From Myxococcus stipitatus (GTDB taxonomy: Bacteria > Myxococcota > Myxococcia > Myxococcales > Myxococcaceae), in assembly GCF_038561935.1 (NCBI RefSeq), contig NZ_CP102770.1, forward strand, positions 7,812,001 through 7,876,000: 64,000 nucleotides of DNA. Reading direction: 5' to 3'. This document shows positions 1 through 8,333 of this stretch, in pieces. A program made the translations under genes and the position numbers. Every line of letters starts with the position of its first letter. Within the stretch, counting starts at the first letter, position 1. Under the pieces are notes generated by a model, which did no database searches, was not told where the DNA came from, and was given only the letters and a program-made list of their open reading frames with translations.

Positions 1-163
1 GGACGCCGCCACGGTGACGCCGGGCTTCGGCGCCACGTTCGGCAGGCTGCGCGCGCCCATGCAGCAGAGGCTGGACGCGCTGCTCGCCCTGGAGTCGTTG
101 CCCCCCGCGCCCTGGAAGGCGCGGGTGAGCTTCGGCATGGACGCGGTGACGCGGATGCCGTGA
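1..163 (+). CDS. C-terminal end of an unidentified protein (partial)
   Basis: The frame starting at base 2 is open from the window edge to a TGA at 161-163 and encodes 53 residues, beginning DAATVTPGFGATFGRL and ending MDAVTRMP. GC3 is high throughout, as in the certain genes, which supports it as real coding sequence. The N terminus lies outside the window and no family can be named from this tail. It converges on the acyl-CoA dehydrogenase gene with only 9 bp between stop codons. Confidence 0.6.
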   Translation, partial: DAATVTPGFGATFGRLRAPMQQRLDALLALESLPPAPWKARVSFGMDAVTRMP

Positions 164-172
164 CGGCGTGGG

Positions 173-1975
173 CTACGCCGTGAAGGGGTAGCCGCCCGCG
201 GACTCGACGGCGGCCATCACCGTCTCCCGGACCTCCGCCGGGTCATGCGGCGTGAAGGTGTCGAGCGTGCCCAGCCGCGCCAGCTCCTTCGCCAGCGCGT
301 CCCCCTTGAGGGTGGAGCACAAGGCGCGGCGCATGCGGTCCTGGATGCGGGAGGTGCTGTCGAAGGCGATGGTGCGCACCAGCGCCACGCGCACCGGGTC
401 CAGCGTCCCACCGGTGGCCGCCTGCCGCGTGCGCGTCACCATGGAGTCGAGCGCGAAGGCATCCATCACCACGTCGGTGAGGGCCGCGAGCACGTCCTGG
501 TGCTTCTCCAGCTCCGGGCCGAAGGTCTGCGCGGCCAGGCTCAGGCCGTGGAGCGCCAGGCGCTTGGCGACCTCGGCGGCCACCTCCTGCGGCGCCAGCG
601 CGTCGTTTGTCCGCGCCTGGGGCTTCTCTCCGCGCGCCAGCTCGTCCGCGACGTTGCCCGCCATGGCGAACAGGGGCAGGTCGCCCTTCACCGCGCGCTT
701 GAGGAGCATGCCGGTGATGAGCATGCGGTTGATTTCGTTGGTGCCCTCGAAGATGCGGTTGATGCGCGCGTCACGGTAGGCGCGCTCGACGGGGTACTCC
801 TCGATGTAGCCCGCGCCACCGTGCAGCTGCACCGCGTCGTCCACGAGCTGCCACAGGGCCTCCGAGCCGTAGACCTTCATGATGGAGGACTCGATGGCGT
901 ACTCCTCCACCGCGGCCAGCAGGTGGGACTCGTAGTCGGGCGCGGACTTGTCGCGGGCGGCGAGGCGCGCGTCGACCAGGCCCGACGTGCGGTACGTCAT
1001 GCTCTCCAGCGCGTGGATGAGCGCCGTCATGCGCGCCAGCTTCTCGCGCGAGAGCGGGAAGCGGGAGATGGGCGTGCCGAACTGCTTGCGCTCCTGGGCG
1101 AAGCGCAGCGCGCCGGACAGCTGGATCTTCATGCCGCCAAGCACGCCCGCGCCCAGCTTCAAGCGGCCGTAGTTGAGGATGTTGAAGGCAATCTTGTGGC
1201 CCTTGCCCACCTCGCCCAGCAGGTTCTCCACGGGGACCCGCGCGTCCTCGAAGTAGAGCGGGCACGTGGACGAGCCGCGGATGCCCATCTTGTGCTCCTC
1301 GGGCCCCACGGTGAAGCCCGGCGTGTCCTTCTCCACGATGAAGCCGGTGAACTTGTCCCCGTCCACCTTGGCGAAGACGACGAACACGTCCGCGAAGGCC
1401 GCGTTGGTGATGAAGAGCTTGGAGCCGTTGAGAATCCAGTGCTTGCCGTCCGGCGAGAGCACTGCCTTCGTCTTCGCGCCCAGCGCGTCGCTGCCACTGC
1501 CCTGCTCGGTGAGGGCGTACGCGGCCACCCACTCACTGGTGGCCAGCTTGGGCAGGTACTTCGCCTTCTGGGCCGCGTTGCCGAACCAGACGATGGGCAG
1601 CGTGCCGATGCCCACGTGCGCGCCGAAGGTGACGGACCAGGAGCCGTTGAGGCCCATCGCCTCCGCGAGCAGGAGCGACGTCGTCTTGTCCAGGCCCGTG
1701 CCGCCGTAGGACTCGGGGATGTCCACGCTCAGCAGGCCCAGCTCCCCCGCCTGACGCAGCAGCTCCCGCAGCAGGACGTTGTCCTTGTGCTCGATTTTGT
1801 CGGCCTGCGGGAGCATCTGCTCGTGACTGAACTGAAGCGCCGTCCGGAAGAACATGCGCTGCTCTTCCGAGAAGGTCTCGGGCGTGACGATGGGGGACGC
1901 GCCGACCTCCTGGAAGAGGAAGGCACCGCCTGGGGGAACATCCTTCGACGCAGCCGGCGTATTGGCCGTGGACAT
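173..1975 (-). CDS. Acyl-CoA dehydrogenase, long (VLCAD-like) form
   Basis: A 600-residue FAD-dependent acyl-CoA dehydrogenase for the first oxidation of fatty-acid beta-oxidation. The core (about 40-420) shows the family order: helical N-domain, beta-domain with YALTEQGSGSDA (FAD/substrate loop) and GIRGSSTCPL, then the C-terminal helical domain with QLHGGAGYIEEYPVERAYRD and RIFEGTNEINRML, which carries the expected catalytic Glu. The extra ~170 residues after the core match the long very-long-chain/ACAD9-type architecture rather than the ~380-residue short form, suggesting long-chain substrates and possible membrane association. The ATG at 1975 follows a GAGG-like site. The gene is monocistronic here, and two hairpins lie in its leader. 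Family certain; chain-length preference inferred. Confidence 0.93.
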   Translation of the reverse strand: MSTANTPAASKDVPPGGAFLFQEVGASPIVTPETFSEEQRMFFRTALQFSHEQMLPQADKIEHKDNVLLRELLRQAGELGLLSVDIPESYGGTGLDKTTSLLLAEAMGLNGSWSVTFGAHVGIGTLPIVWFGNAAQKAKYLPKLATSEWVAAYALTEQGSGSDALGAKTKAVLSPDGKHWILNGSKLFITNAAFADVFVVFAKVDGDKFTGFIVEKDTPGFTVGPEEHKMGIRGSSTCPLYFEDARVPVENLLGEVGKGHKIAFNILNYGRLKLGAGVLGGMKIQLSGALRFAQERKQFGTPISRFPLSREKLARMTALIHALESMTYRTSGLVDARLAARDKSAPDYESHLLAAVEEYAIESSIMKVYGSEALWQLVDDAVQLHGGAGYIEEYPVERAYRDARINRIFEGTNEINRMLITGMLLKRAVKGDLPLFAMAGNVADELARGEKPQARTNDALAPQEVAAEVAKRLALHGLSLAAQTFGPELEKHQDVLAALTDVVMDAFALDSMVTRTRQAATGGTLDPVRVALVRTIAFDSTSRIQDRMRRALCSTLKGDALAKELARLGTLDTFTPHDPAEVRETVMAAVESAGGYPFTA

Positions 1976-1995
1976 CTCGAGACCTCACAGGGTGC

Positions 1996-2038
1996 GCGGA
2001 GGGACCAACCTCCGCCGAGCGGGCGCCATGTCCCGCTC
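1996..2038. repeat. Two tandem inverted repeats upstream of the acyl-CoA dehydrogenase
   Basis: GCGGAGG-6-CCTCCGC (1996-2015) is followed by GAGCGGG-8-CCCGCTC (2017-2038). Both have perfect 7-bp arms. They sit 21-63 bp upstream of the acyl-CoA dehydrogenase start, where a repressor site (for example a TetR/FadR-type fatty-acid regulator) or a structured leader would lie. No function is proven. Confidence 0.4.
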
Positions 2039-2203
2039 ATGACAAGCAACTCCGCGAACCATCATAGGAGGTGTCACGAACCGGTCCGCCCTTTTCTCGT
2101 GGGAACGTCGGGCCTCGCACCGGCGGTCTCCTCAGACTCGCGGGCCACTGGCCGCTCTCGCCCTTCGTGACTATCCCGGGCTCTCCAGGTTCTTGGAGCC
2201 CCC

Positions 2204-2338
2204 ATGCAACGCGTCCCCACGGCGTTCTGTTTCATCTTCATCCTGAGCTGCGTTCTCGGCGCCTCTGCCTCCCACGCGGCCCAGGACTCCCGCGCCCTCA
2301 CCTCGGAGCTTCGCGAGGGGCCGCGCATTCCGCGCTGA
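2204..2338 (+). CDS. Small secreted peptide, 44 aa
   Basis: A short ORF with an ATG at 2204 and a GGAG ribosome binding site at 2195-2198. The translation starts MQRVPTAFCFIFILSCVLGA and continues SASHAAQDSRALTSELREGPRIPR. Residues 1-25 form a convincing signal peptide (basic n-region, hydrophobic core, ASA/SHA-type cleavage site), leaving a mature peptide of only about 20 residues. It ends 3 bp before the stop of the convergent lipoprotein gene. The function is unknown. The signal peptide, RBS and tight fit between neighbours argue that it is real, though it could be a remnant of a longer gene. Confidence 0.5.
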   Translation: MQRVPTAFCFIFILSCVLGASASHAAQDSRALTSELREGPRIPR

Positions 2339-2341
2339 GAC

Positions 2342-3154
2342 TCACCCCGCGTCGCCCACGCGGCGAGGCGTGGGGAAGACCAGGCACAGCGTCTCGAAGA
2401 CAGGCGCTCCGGGGGCCGAGAACACCGCGCTCAGCGCTCGCGCGGCTTGCGCCACCTCGGTGCCGAAGGACGGCACCAGGCAGAGGTCCTCGGACGTCTT
2501 GAAGCGCCCCTTGAGCAGCGCCAGTCCCCGCCTCAAGGTCGCCAGGTCCTGCTTCCCCTCTCGCACGGGCACCGACGGGCCATTCGCATCCGGACCGGGC
2601 AGCTTGCCCACGCTGGTGCTCAGCTCGAAGCCATCCGCGCGCTGGATGATGCGCAGCTTTCCGGGCGCGACCTCCGACAGCCATGCGCGAAAGCCGTCCT
2701 CGTCGCGCAGGACCAACGGATAGGCCACGGGTGCGTCCGGATGCGCCAGCCACACCGCCTCCGCGGAGTCGCGCAGCGCGGAGAACAGCTCCGACGTCTG
2801 CGCCAGGAACGTGTCCGCGTCCGGCACCACCAGGACCACCCGCCCCTTCACCCGCTCCGAGAGCCGGGCCGCGGACTCCGGGCGCAAGGGCTCGAACGTC
2901 TCCGTGCCCACGCGCACGTGCTCTCCCGACAACACCAACCGCAGGGCGTCCGCGGGAGGGACTTCGCCGTAGACCGGCACCGCGTCACTGGGGATTCGAC
3001 CGCTGGCGTCGTCACCGGGCGCGGCCTTCGTCGCGAGTGTCGGCAGCGGCGCGGGCTTCAAGGCTTGAAGCGGCTCCGCGGCCTTCTCCTCGCGACAGCC
3101 CCCCATCGCGAGCATCAAGGCCGACACCCATCCCGCGCAGCTCCACGACCTCAC
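2342..3154 (-). CDS. Predicted lipoprotein of unknown function
   Basis: A 270-residue protein with an N-terminal lipoprotein signal (MRSWSCAGWVSALMLAMGGC; predicted lipidated Cys20). A Pro/Ala-rich linker is followed by a region with alternating hydrophobic segments (GRVVLVVPDADTFLAQ, KLRIIQRADGFELSTSVGKL, TLRRGLALLKGRFKTSEDLC), which suggests a compact alpha/beta domain. The GTG start at 3154 overlaps the TGA of the upstream phosphatase gene (GTGA), so the two are probably translationally coupled and act together in the envelope. An open frame continues far upstream to 3943, but that part is the shadow of the phosphatase gene. I recognise no known domain. Confidence 0.8.
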   Translation of the reverse strand: MRSWSCAGWVSALMLAMGGCREEKAAEPLQALKPAPLPTLATKAAPGDDASGRIPSDAVPVYGEVPPADALRLVLSGEHVRVGTETFEPLRPESAARLSERVKGRVVLVVPDADTFLAQTSELFSALRDSAEAVWLAHPDAPVAYPLVLRDEDGFRAWLSEVAPGKLRIIQRADGFELSTSVGKLPGPDANGPSVPVREGKQDLATLRRGLALLKGRFKTSEDLCLVPSFGTEVAQAARALSAVFSAPGAPVFETLCLVFPTPRRVGDAG

Positions 3155-4140
3155 GGAGCCGTCTTCCCCGCGCTGGCCGGCGGTGTCGCGAAGGTGCTCG
3201 TCACACACGCCGCATCCGCCAACCCGAGCCCCACCGCGTGATCCGCCGCCTCCTTCGCCTCCTTGAACAGCACCATGCCCGGGAAGCGCTTCGCATCCTC
3301 CGAACGACCCGCGTCGCGGATGTAGATGGCCTTCACGCGCCCCGGGAACTCCTCGCGAATCTGCGCGTACACCTCGGGGTCCTTCTCCCCCGAGTCCCCC
3401 ACCAACATCACGGGCTGCGAGAACTGCATCAGCAGTCGACGGATGGTGGGTTGCTTGTAACCGGACAGCGAGCCGGGGCCGATGTCTCGCAGGTACACGC
3501 CGAAGCCAGCGGGAAAGGCGTGGCGCTCGAGGAAGCCTCGCACGCGCGGCAGGTATTGGATGGGAGAGCCGCTCACCAGCGCGAACGCGGACGGAGACGC
3601 ACCGCGCAGACAGCCATAGAACCCGGCCATCCCCTGCACGACCTGCTGCGAGTCGGAGTCCTTGAGCAGCGCGGCCTGCACCAGCTTCGTCGGCTTCGTC
3701 ACGTGCGTCAGCGCGAGCGTGTCGTCGAAGTCGGAGACCACGAGCAGCGGCGTCGAATCCGGCACCACCTCCACGCGAGCCGAGGTGCTGGCCCCCTCCA
3801 CCGACGCCTGCGCCTCCGATGCGCCCACCTTGAAGCGCTGGCCTTCGGGTGGAATCAGGTTCACCTCGAAGCCCCCATCGTCCCGGCTCGTGACGACCGC
3901 CGTGACATCCTGGAAGCGCACCGTGACCTGGGCCCCCACCCAATTGGGAGCAGCCAGGCGCCGGAGGTTCCTCGACAGCGCCGTGCTGCTCTCCGCGGGG
4001 GCTTCCTTCACCACGCGGCCGTGCAGGCTGACGCCCTCCGGTCTCCCGAGCACCGGCGCCAGCAACACGGCCGGCGCAGCCAAAGCTGGAGAAACACTGA
4101 GAACCGCCATCACGGCAAAAAGGCGAGAGAGCGTTTTCAT
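3151..4140 (-). CDS. Secreted App1-family (DUF2183) phosphatidate-phosphatase-like protein
   Basis: A 329-residue protein with a classical signal peptide (MKTLSRLFAVMAVLSVSPALA). The C-terminal half has the HAD-like features of the App1/DUF2183 catalytic domain: VSDFDDTLALTH (the DxDxT nucleophile motif), FALVSGSP (Ser of motif II), SGYKQPTIRRLL (Lys of motif III) and MLVGDSGEKDPEVYAQI (acidic motif IV). The N-terminal ~120 residues (VHGRVVKEAP, PNWVGAQVTVRFQDVTAVV) look like the beta-rich domain that precedes App1 catalytic domains. Family members dephosphorylate phosphatidate; here the site would be the periplasm or outside the cell. It is first in a two-gene operon with the downstream lipoprotein. 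Family assignment strong, substrate inferred. Confidence 0.85.
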   Translation of the reverse strand: MKTLSRLFAVMAVLSVSPALAAPAVLLAPVLGRPEGVSLHGRVVKEAPAESSTALSRNLRRLAAPNWVGAQVTVRFQDVTAVVTSRDDGGFEVNLIPPEGQRFKVGASEAQASVEGASTSARVEVVPDSTPLLVVSDFDDTLALTHVTKPTKLVQAALLKDSDSQQVVQGMAGFYGCLRGASPSAFALVSGSPIQYLPRVRGFLERHAFPAGFGVYLRDIGPGSLSGYKQPTIRRLLMQFSQPVMLVGDSGEKDPEVYAQIREEFPGRVKAIYIRDAGRSEDAKRFPGMVLFKEAKEAADHAVGLGLADAACVTSTFATPPASAGKTAP

Positions 4141-4255
4141 CGGAATTTTCTCGTGTTAATGTTTGCCGAGCCCTGATGATAGCTTCTCACGGGCCTTGCG
4201 AGGCGTCGTGGAGGGGTAGCACAGCGGCCGTGCGCCCCGAGGAGCCGGAAGACAC

Positions 4256-6949
4256 GTGGAGCACCCGCCCGAAGGGCTCGATTTCGGCAGGTACACGTTG
4301 CTCGAGCGCATCGCGACGGGCGGCATGGCGGAGATATTCCGCGCTCGTATGACCGCCATGGCGGGTGTCACCAAGCCGGTGGTCATCAAGAAAATCCTCC
4401 CGGGTTTCGCGGACAAGAGCGCCTTCGTCTCCATGTTCGTCAACGAGGCGCGCATCGCCGCGGGCCTCAGCCACGGCAACATCGCCCAGGTCTTCGACTT
4501 CGGAGAGGTGGCCGGCCAGTACTTCATCGCGATGGAGTGGGTGGATGGGCACCCGTTGTCGCGTGTGCTCCGACGAGCCCGCGAGAAGGGCCACTACACC
4601 CTGCCGCAGCCGCTGGCCCTGCTGATGACGGCCGAGGTGCTCAAGGGGCTGGCCTACGCGCACACGCGCCTGGACGACCGGGGCCGGCCACTGCACATCG
4701 TCCACCGCGACGTCAGTCCGCAGAACGTGCTGCTCAGCTTCGAGGGCCAGGTGAAGCTGGTGGACTTCGGCATCGCCCGGGCCCGGCTCGCGGGCGGGCA
4801 CATGTCCGATGAGCCCGATGGCATGGGCAAGTACGCGTACTTCGCGCCCGAGCAGGCCCGGGGGCGGGAGCTGGATGCTCGCGCCGATATCTTCGCGGCG
4901 GGCACGCTCTTGTACGAGACGCTGTGCGGACGCCGGCCCTTCGAGGGCGATGCCACGGATGTGATGCGGAAGATTGCCCTGGGGGACTTCCCGCGCCCTC
5001 GGGAGCTGGCGCCGGACATTCCCTCGGCACTGGAGCGCATCCTTCTCACCGCGCTCGCCGTGGAGCGCGAGCAGCGCTATGCCTCCGCGGAGCTGTTCGC
5101 GGAGGCCCTCACCCGGCACCTGAACACCACCACGCCGGACATCTCTCCCAGCGCCCTGGCCCACTTCATGGGCTACCTGTTCGAGGCGGAGCTCGTGGCG
5201 GACGGGCGACCCGTGCTGCTGCCTCGGGAGTTCCTCGCGCAGCTGTCCCGATGGACGCGCGCTTCCCCCGAGCGCCGCGCCTTCCGCGAGCCCGCACCCG
5301 AGCCACCTCGCGGGGACCGCATCACCGAGCCTGTCCCCACGCCGGATGATCTTCGCGTCGACACGCCGAGCGAGGTGTCCGCGCCGCTCGGTGCCGAGGC
5401 CGTCTCCATCGGCAGGGGACGAAGGGAACGCACCACGCAGCCCATCCCCGCCGTGCCCGACCCAGCCTCGGGCACCGAGGGGCCTCGAGCCGACGTGGAG
5501 TCGGCGGAGCGACCTCAGCGCTCGACGATGGTGGCTGAAGCAGCGCCTCCGACGTCCTCCGCGCCATCGGTCCCTCAGTCGACGCCATCGACAGACGCAG
5601 TGCTCCGCACGGGGCCCGCTTCGTCGCAGCGGCACTCGACTCCTTCGGCGGGAGTGCCACTACCGACGGCCTCGTCGAGTCCCCGCGCGACTCCGCCCAC
5701 GGGCGAGACCCCGCTGACGGCCGCCGAGCCGTCGCGCCCGTCCCCGTTCCTGAGTCCTCCCACCGGAGTGCCTCCGCCAACCTCCACGGAGCCGCCACCG
5801 CCGGACCTGTCTCCGACGCCTCACGCACCAGCGTCCCGCCTGGGCTTCCGGCTCGCGGCCCTCGGCGCGCCGGTGCTCGCGGCCCTCGGCGCGGTCCTCG
5901 TGGTGATGGTCCTCGGCCGCAACGGCACCTTCTCCGTGGAGCTCAGCTCCTCGCCTCCGGGCGGAGCCATCCGCGTCGACGGTCGTCCGCTCGACTCCGT
6001 CACCCCCGCCCTCCTCACGCACCTGCCCGCCGACGGTGAGCACCTGCTCGAGGTCCAGATTCCCGGCATGGTCCCGTGGAGCCAGGTGGTCCGCGCCGAA
6101 CGAGGCTCGACCCTCGCCGTCCACGCGCGGCTTCGTCCACGAATCAACACCTCTTCCGCCTCGGGAGCCTCGGCCGCCAGGGCCGCGAACACCCCGCCCC
6201 TCCAGGACGCGAACTGGGCCCCCGGTGGCTTCCGCCTCTCCGCCGTGAGCCACGCCTTCCGCGTCCCCGTGTCCTCCGCCGCTCGCGTCCCACTCGACCC
6301 GGCCCGCACCTACCTGGTGCACACCGAGGGACGGATGTCGCTCGGCGGCCCCATGTCCGTGGAGCACGCCGGCTACTTCCTCGAAGGCGACAAGAACCTC
6401 CCGGCCCACGAGTCCTTCGGCGTCCTCGGCCCCGAGGAGCAGCTCATCCGCAACGCCTCCAGCCTGTACGTCTTCGTCCTCGACGCCCGCCGCGAGGACA
6501 ACCGGGGAGGTCTTCATGTCCACCTGCGAGAGCTCGGCGGCCCCAGCTTCCCACCCTTCCGCCTGGATGCGCGGCACCACGCCGTGAAGCTCTCGCGCGC
6601 GGACCGCTTCGTCGTCCATGAGCTGGACCCCGGCACCACCTACGACGTCGTGCTGCGCTACACCGCCGAGCCCGCCCGGACCCGAGGCCTGAGCGGCGGC
6701 CCCGTGGGGCGGGTGCTCGGACTGGTGGGAACGGACCCGGGCCCCGAAGGCTCGCCCAGCGGCCTGGCGCTCCTGGAAGTGGGCCAGCCCTCCCGCCTCC
6801 GAGGCGCGTCGTGGCTCCAGCTCTCCTTCCCGGACGACCATCTGGCCGACAACACCGGCACCCTCCTGATGGACATCGTCCCCGTGGTCCGCCCCTCGGA
6901 AGCGGGGATGCCGCCGGCGGGCCACCGGCACGGCCGCCCGCCCCCGTGA
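4256..6949 (+). CDS. Membrane Ser/Thr protein kinase with PEGA domain
   Basis: An 897-residue Hanks-type kinase. The catalytic domain (~8-285) has a Gly-rich loop (IATGGMAEIF), VVIKK with the ATP-binding Lys at ~45, catalytic VHRDVSPQN (Asp 152), DFG at 170-172 and APEQARG of the activation segment. A ~240-residue Pro/Ser/Thr-rich linker leads to a single membrane helix (~529-556). An extracytoplasmic PEGA domain (SSPPGGAIRVDGRPLDSVTP) and a C-terminal beta-rich region follow. This is the usual myxobacterial layout of a cytoplasmic kinase with an outside sensor. HRDVSPQN instead of HRDLKPEN is common in myxobacterial kinases. The start is a GTG preceded by GGAGCCGGAAGA. The gene is divergent from the App1-like gene. 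The signal and substrate are unknown. Confidence 0.93.
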   Translation: MEHPPEGLDFGRYTLLERIATGGMAEIFRARMTAMAGVTKPVVIKKILPGFADKSAFVSMFVNEARIAAGLSHGNIAQVFDFGEVAGQYFIAMEWVDGHPLSRVLRRAREKGHYTLPQPLALLMTAEVLKGLAYAHTRLDDRGRPLHIVHRDVSPQNVLLSFEGQVKLVDFGIARARLAGGHMSDEPDGMGKYAYFAPEQARGRELDARADIFAAGTLLYETLCGRRPFEGDATDVMRKIALGDFPRPRELAPDIPSALERILLTALAVEREQRYASAELFAEALTRHLNTTTPDISPSALAHFMGYLFEAELVADGRPVLLPREFLAQLSRWTRASPERRAFREPAPEPPRGDRITEPVPTPDDLRVDTPSEVSAPLGAEAVSIGRGRRERTTQPIPAVPDPASGTEGPRADVESAERPQRSTMVAEAAPPTSSAPSVPQSTPSTDAVLRTGPASSQRHSTPSAGVPLPTASSSPRATPPTGETPLTAAEPSRPSPFLSPPTGVPPPTSTEPPPPDLSPTPHAPASRLGFRLAALGAPVLAALGAVLVVMVLGRNGTFSVELSSSPPGGAIRVDGRPLDSVTPALLTHLPADGEHLLEVQIPGMVPWSQVVRAERGSTLAVHARLRPRINTSSASGASAARAANTPPLQDANWAPGGFRLSAVSHAFRVPVSSAARVPLDPARTYLVHTEGRMSLGGPMSVEHAGYFLEGDKNLPAHESFGVLGPEEQLIRNASSLYVFVLDARREDNRGGLHVHLRELGGPSFPPFRLDARHHAVKLSRADRFVVHELDPGTTYDVVLRYTAEPARTRGLSGGPVGRVLGLVGTDPGPEGSPSGLALLEVGQPSRLRGASWLQLSFPDDHLADNTGTLLMDIVPVVRPSEAGMPPAGHRHGRPPP

Positions 6950-7035
6950 GCGCGCTACAGCCGTGCAGCGGCCTGTCGCCGAAAAGTTGATCCCCCCGGC
7001 GAGCCCCCTACCCTGGGCAACAAGGAGGGCTCAAC

Positions 7036-7248
7036 ATGTTGAAGCTGGTGGCAGTGGCCGCGGTCGGGGCCGTGGTCCTGGGAACGGTGGGACTGTCCGG
7101 CCGGGTGGATGCGCGACCGGGGAGCACCGAGGTAGAGCCGACGCAGGCGCAGGTGGAGGCGGCGCTGGACGCGCGGCAGAAGGAGTTGCTGGGCATCCTG
7201 TTGGAGGCTCAGCGGACGGGCGAACGCACGGCGTCGGTTCACCGGTAA
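7036..7248 (+). CDS. Small exported protein, 70 aa
   Basis: The ATG at 7036 has a strong AAGGAGGG site. The N terminus MLKLVAVAAVGAVVLGTVGL is hydrophobic and followed by SGRVDARPG, which suggests either an export signal or a membrane anchor. The rest is a charged helical segment (TQAQVEAALDARQKELLGILLEAQRTG). It stands alone between the kinase and carD in the same orientation. The family is not recognised; coding is supported by RBS strength, GC3 and the start/stop fit. Confidence 0.65.
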   Translation: MLKLVAVAAVGAVVLGTVGLSGRVDARPGSTEVEPTQAQVEAALDARQKELLGILLEAQRTGERTASVHR

Positions 7249-7320
7249 TCTCGTGGCGTCGAACGCGACTCGGTGCTAAGCCCGGGCCTCCTTTGACGTC
7301 TACCTGCCCGCGAGGGGGAC

Positions 7321-8289
7321 ATGCCTGAAGGGTCCGCGTCACTCACACAACTCGCGGTCGACGACCGGGTCGTCTATCCGAATCAGGGTGTCTGCCGCGT
7401 CACGGCCATCGACACGAAGGAAGTGGCGGGACAGAAGCTCGTCTTCGTCACCATGCGTCGCGAGGAGGATGGCGCCGTCGTCATGGTGCCCCAGGCCAAG
7501 GTCGCGGCCATCGGTGTACGAAAGGTCGCCGGCCCCGAGGACGTGAAGAGCGTCTTCGCCTTCCTTCGCGCGGACGGGGACAAGGCGGACCTCGACTGGA
7601 AGCAGCGCGCCCGCACCAACCTGGACCGCATGACGCAGGGCGGAATCCTGGGTCTGGCCGAGGTGGTGAAGGACCTCCAGGTCCTCAGTGAGCTGCGCCC
7701 GCTGCCCACCAAGGAGCGCGAGCTGTACGACAACGCCCGGCACCTCCTGGTGTCGGAGGTCGCCGCCGCGCTCGGCACCGCCGAGGTCAACGCCGAGGAC
7801 GCCATCGACATCGTCCTCTTCCCGCCCGGCCGCGAGCGCCCCAAGCGCACCGCCGCCGAGTTCGCGCGAGGAGACGAGGACGACCTGGGCCTGGAGGGCG
7901 ACCTGCTGGGGCTCGACGGCGACTTGGACCTGCCCTCGGACGAGGAGCCGCAGTCGGACTCCTCCGACGAGGAGAGCTCCTCCGAGGAAGAGGGCGAGGA
8001 AGGCGAGGAGAAGTCCGACGAGGAGTCCGCGCCGAAGAAGCGCGGCCGTCCTCCCAAGGCGAAGCCCGCCGAGGAGGAAGGCGCGGAGCCCGCGGCCCCG
8101 AAGAAGCGCGGCCGTCCTCCCAAGCCCAAGCCGGAGGCACCGCCGCCCGGCGCGGAGGCGCCCGCCCCCAAGAAGCGCGGCCGTCCTCCCAAGCCCAAGC
8201 CGCCCGAGGTTCCTGGCGCCGAACCCGCCGCGCCCAAGAAGCGCGGCCGTCCGCCCAAGGCGAAGCCCGCCGAGGGTGGAGAGGACTGA
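7321..8289 (+). CDS. carD: CarD, global transcription regulator with AT-hook tail
   Basis: A 322-residue protein with the composite build unique to myxobacterial CarD. Residues ~1-165 are the CarD/CdnL RNA-polymerase-binding domain (LAVDDRVVYPNQGVCRVTAIDTKEV, then a helical bundle with RTNLDRMTQGGILGLAEVVKDL). A long acidic stretch (~180-235: DEEPQSDSSDEESSSEEEGE) follows, then a basic HMGA-like tail with four KKRGRPPK AT-hooks separated by Pro/Ala/Glu spacers. In Myxococcus xanthus CarD acts with CarG in light-induced carotenogenesis and fruiting-body development, at promoters served by ECF sigma factors. AGGGGG lies 4-9 bp before the ATG. carG follows 44 bp downstream, as in M. xanthus. Confidence 0.97.
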   Translation: MPEGSASLTQLAVDDRVVYPNQGVCRVTAIDTKEVAGQKLVFVTMRREEDGAVVMVPQAKVAAIGVRKVAGPEDVKSVFAFLRADGDKADLDWKQRARTNLDRMTQGGILGLAEVVKDLQVLSELRPLPTKERELYDNARHLLVSEVAAALGTAEVNAEDAIDIVLFPPGRERPKRTAAEFARGDEDDLGLEGDLLGLDGDLDLPSDEEPQSDSSDEESSSEEEGEEGEEKSDEESAPKKRGRPPKAKPAEEEGAEPAAPKKRGRPPKPKPEAPPPGAEAPAPKKRGRPPKPKPPEVPGAEPAAPKKRGRPPKAKPAEGGED

Positions 8290-8333
8290 CAGTCGACATT
8301 GGAAGCCGGCCCTTTGCGCCGAGGTGACGCCCC

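Noticed and set aside
245..2170. 641-codon plus-strand frame opposite the acyl-CoA dehydrogenase
   Set aside because: Composition (Arg/His/Leu/Gly-rich) is typical of an antisense shadow in high-GC DNA; the opposite strand has a complete conserved enzyme.
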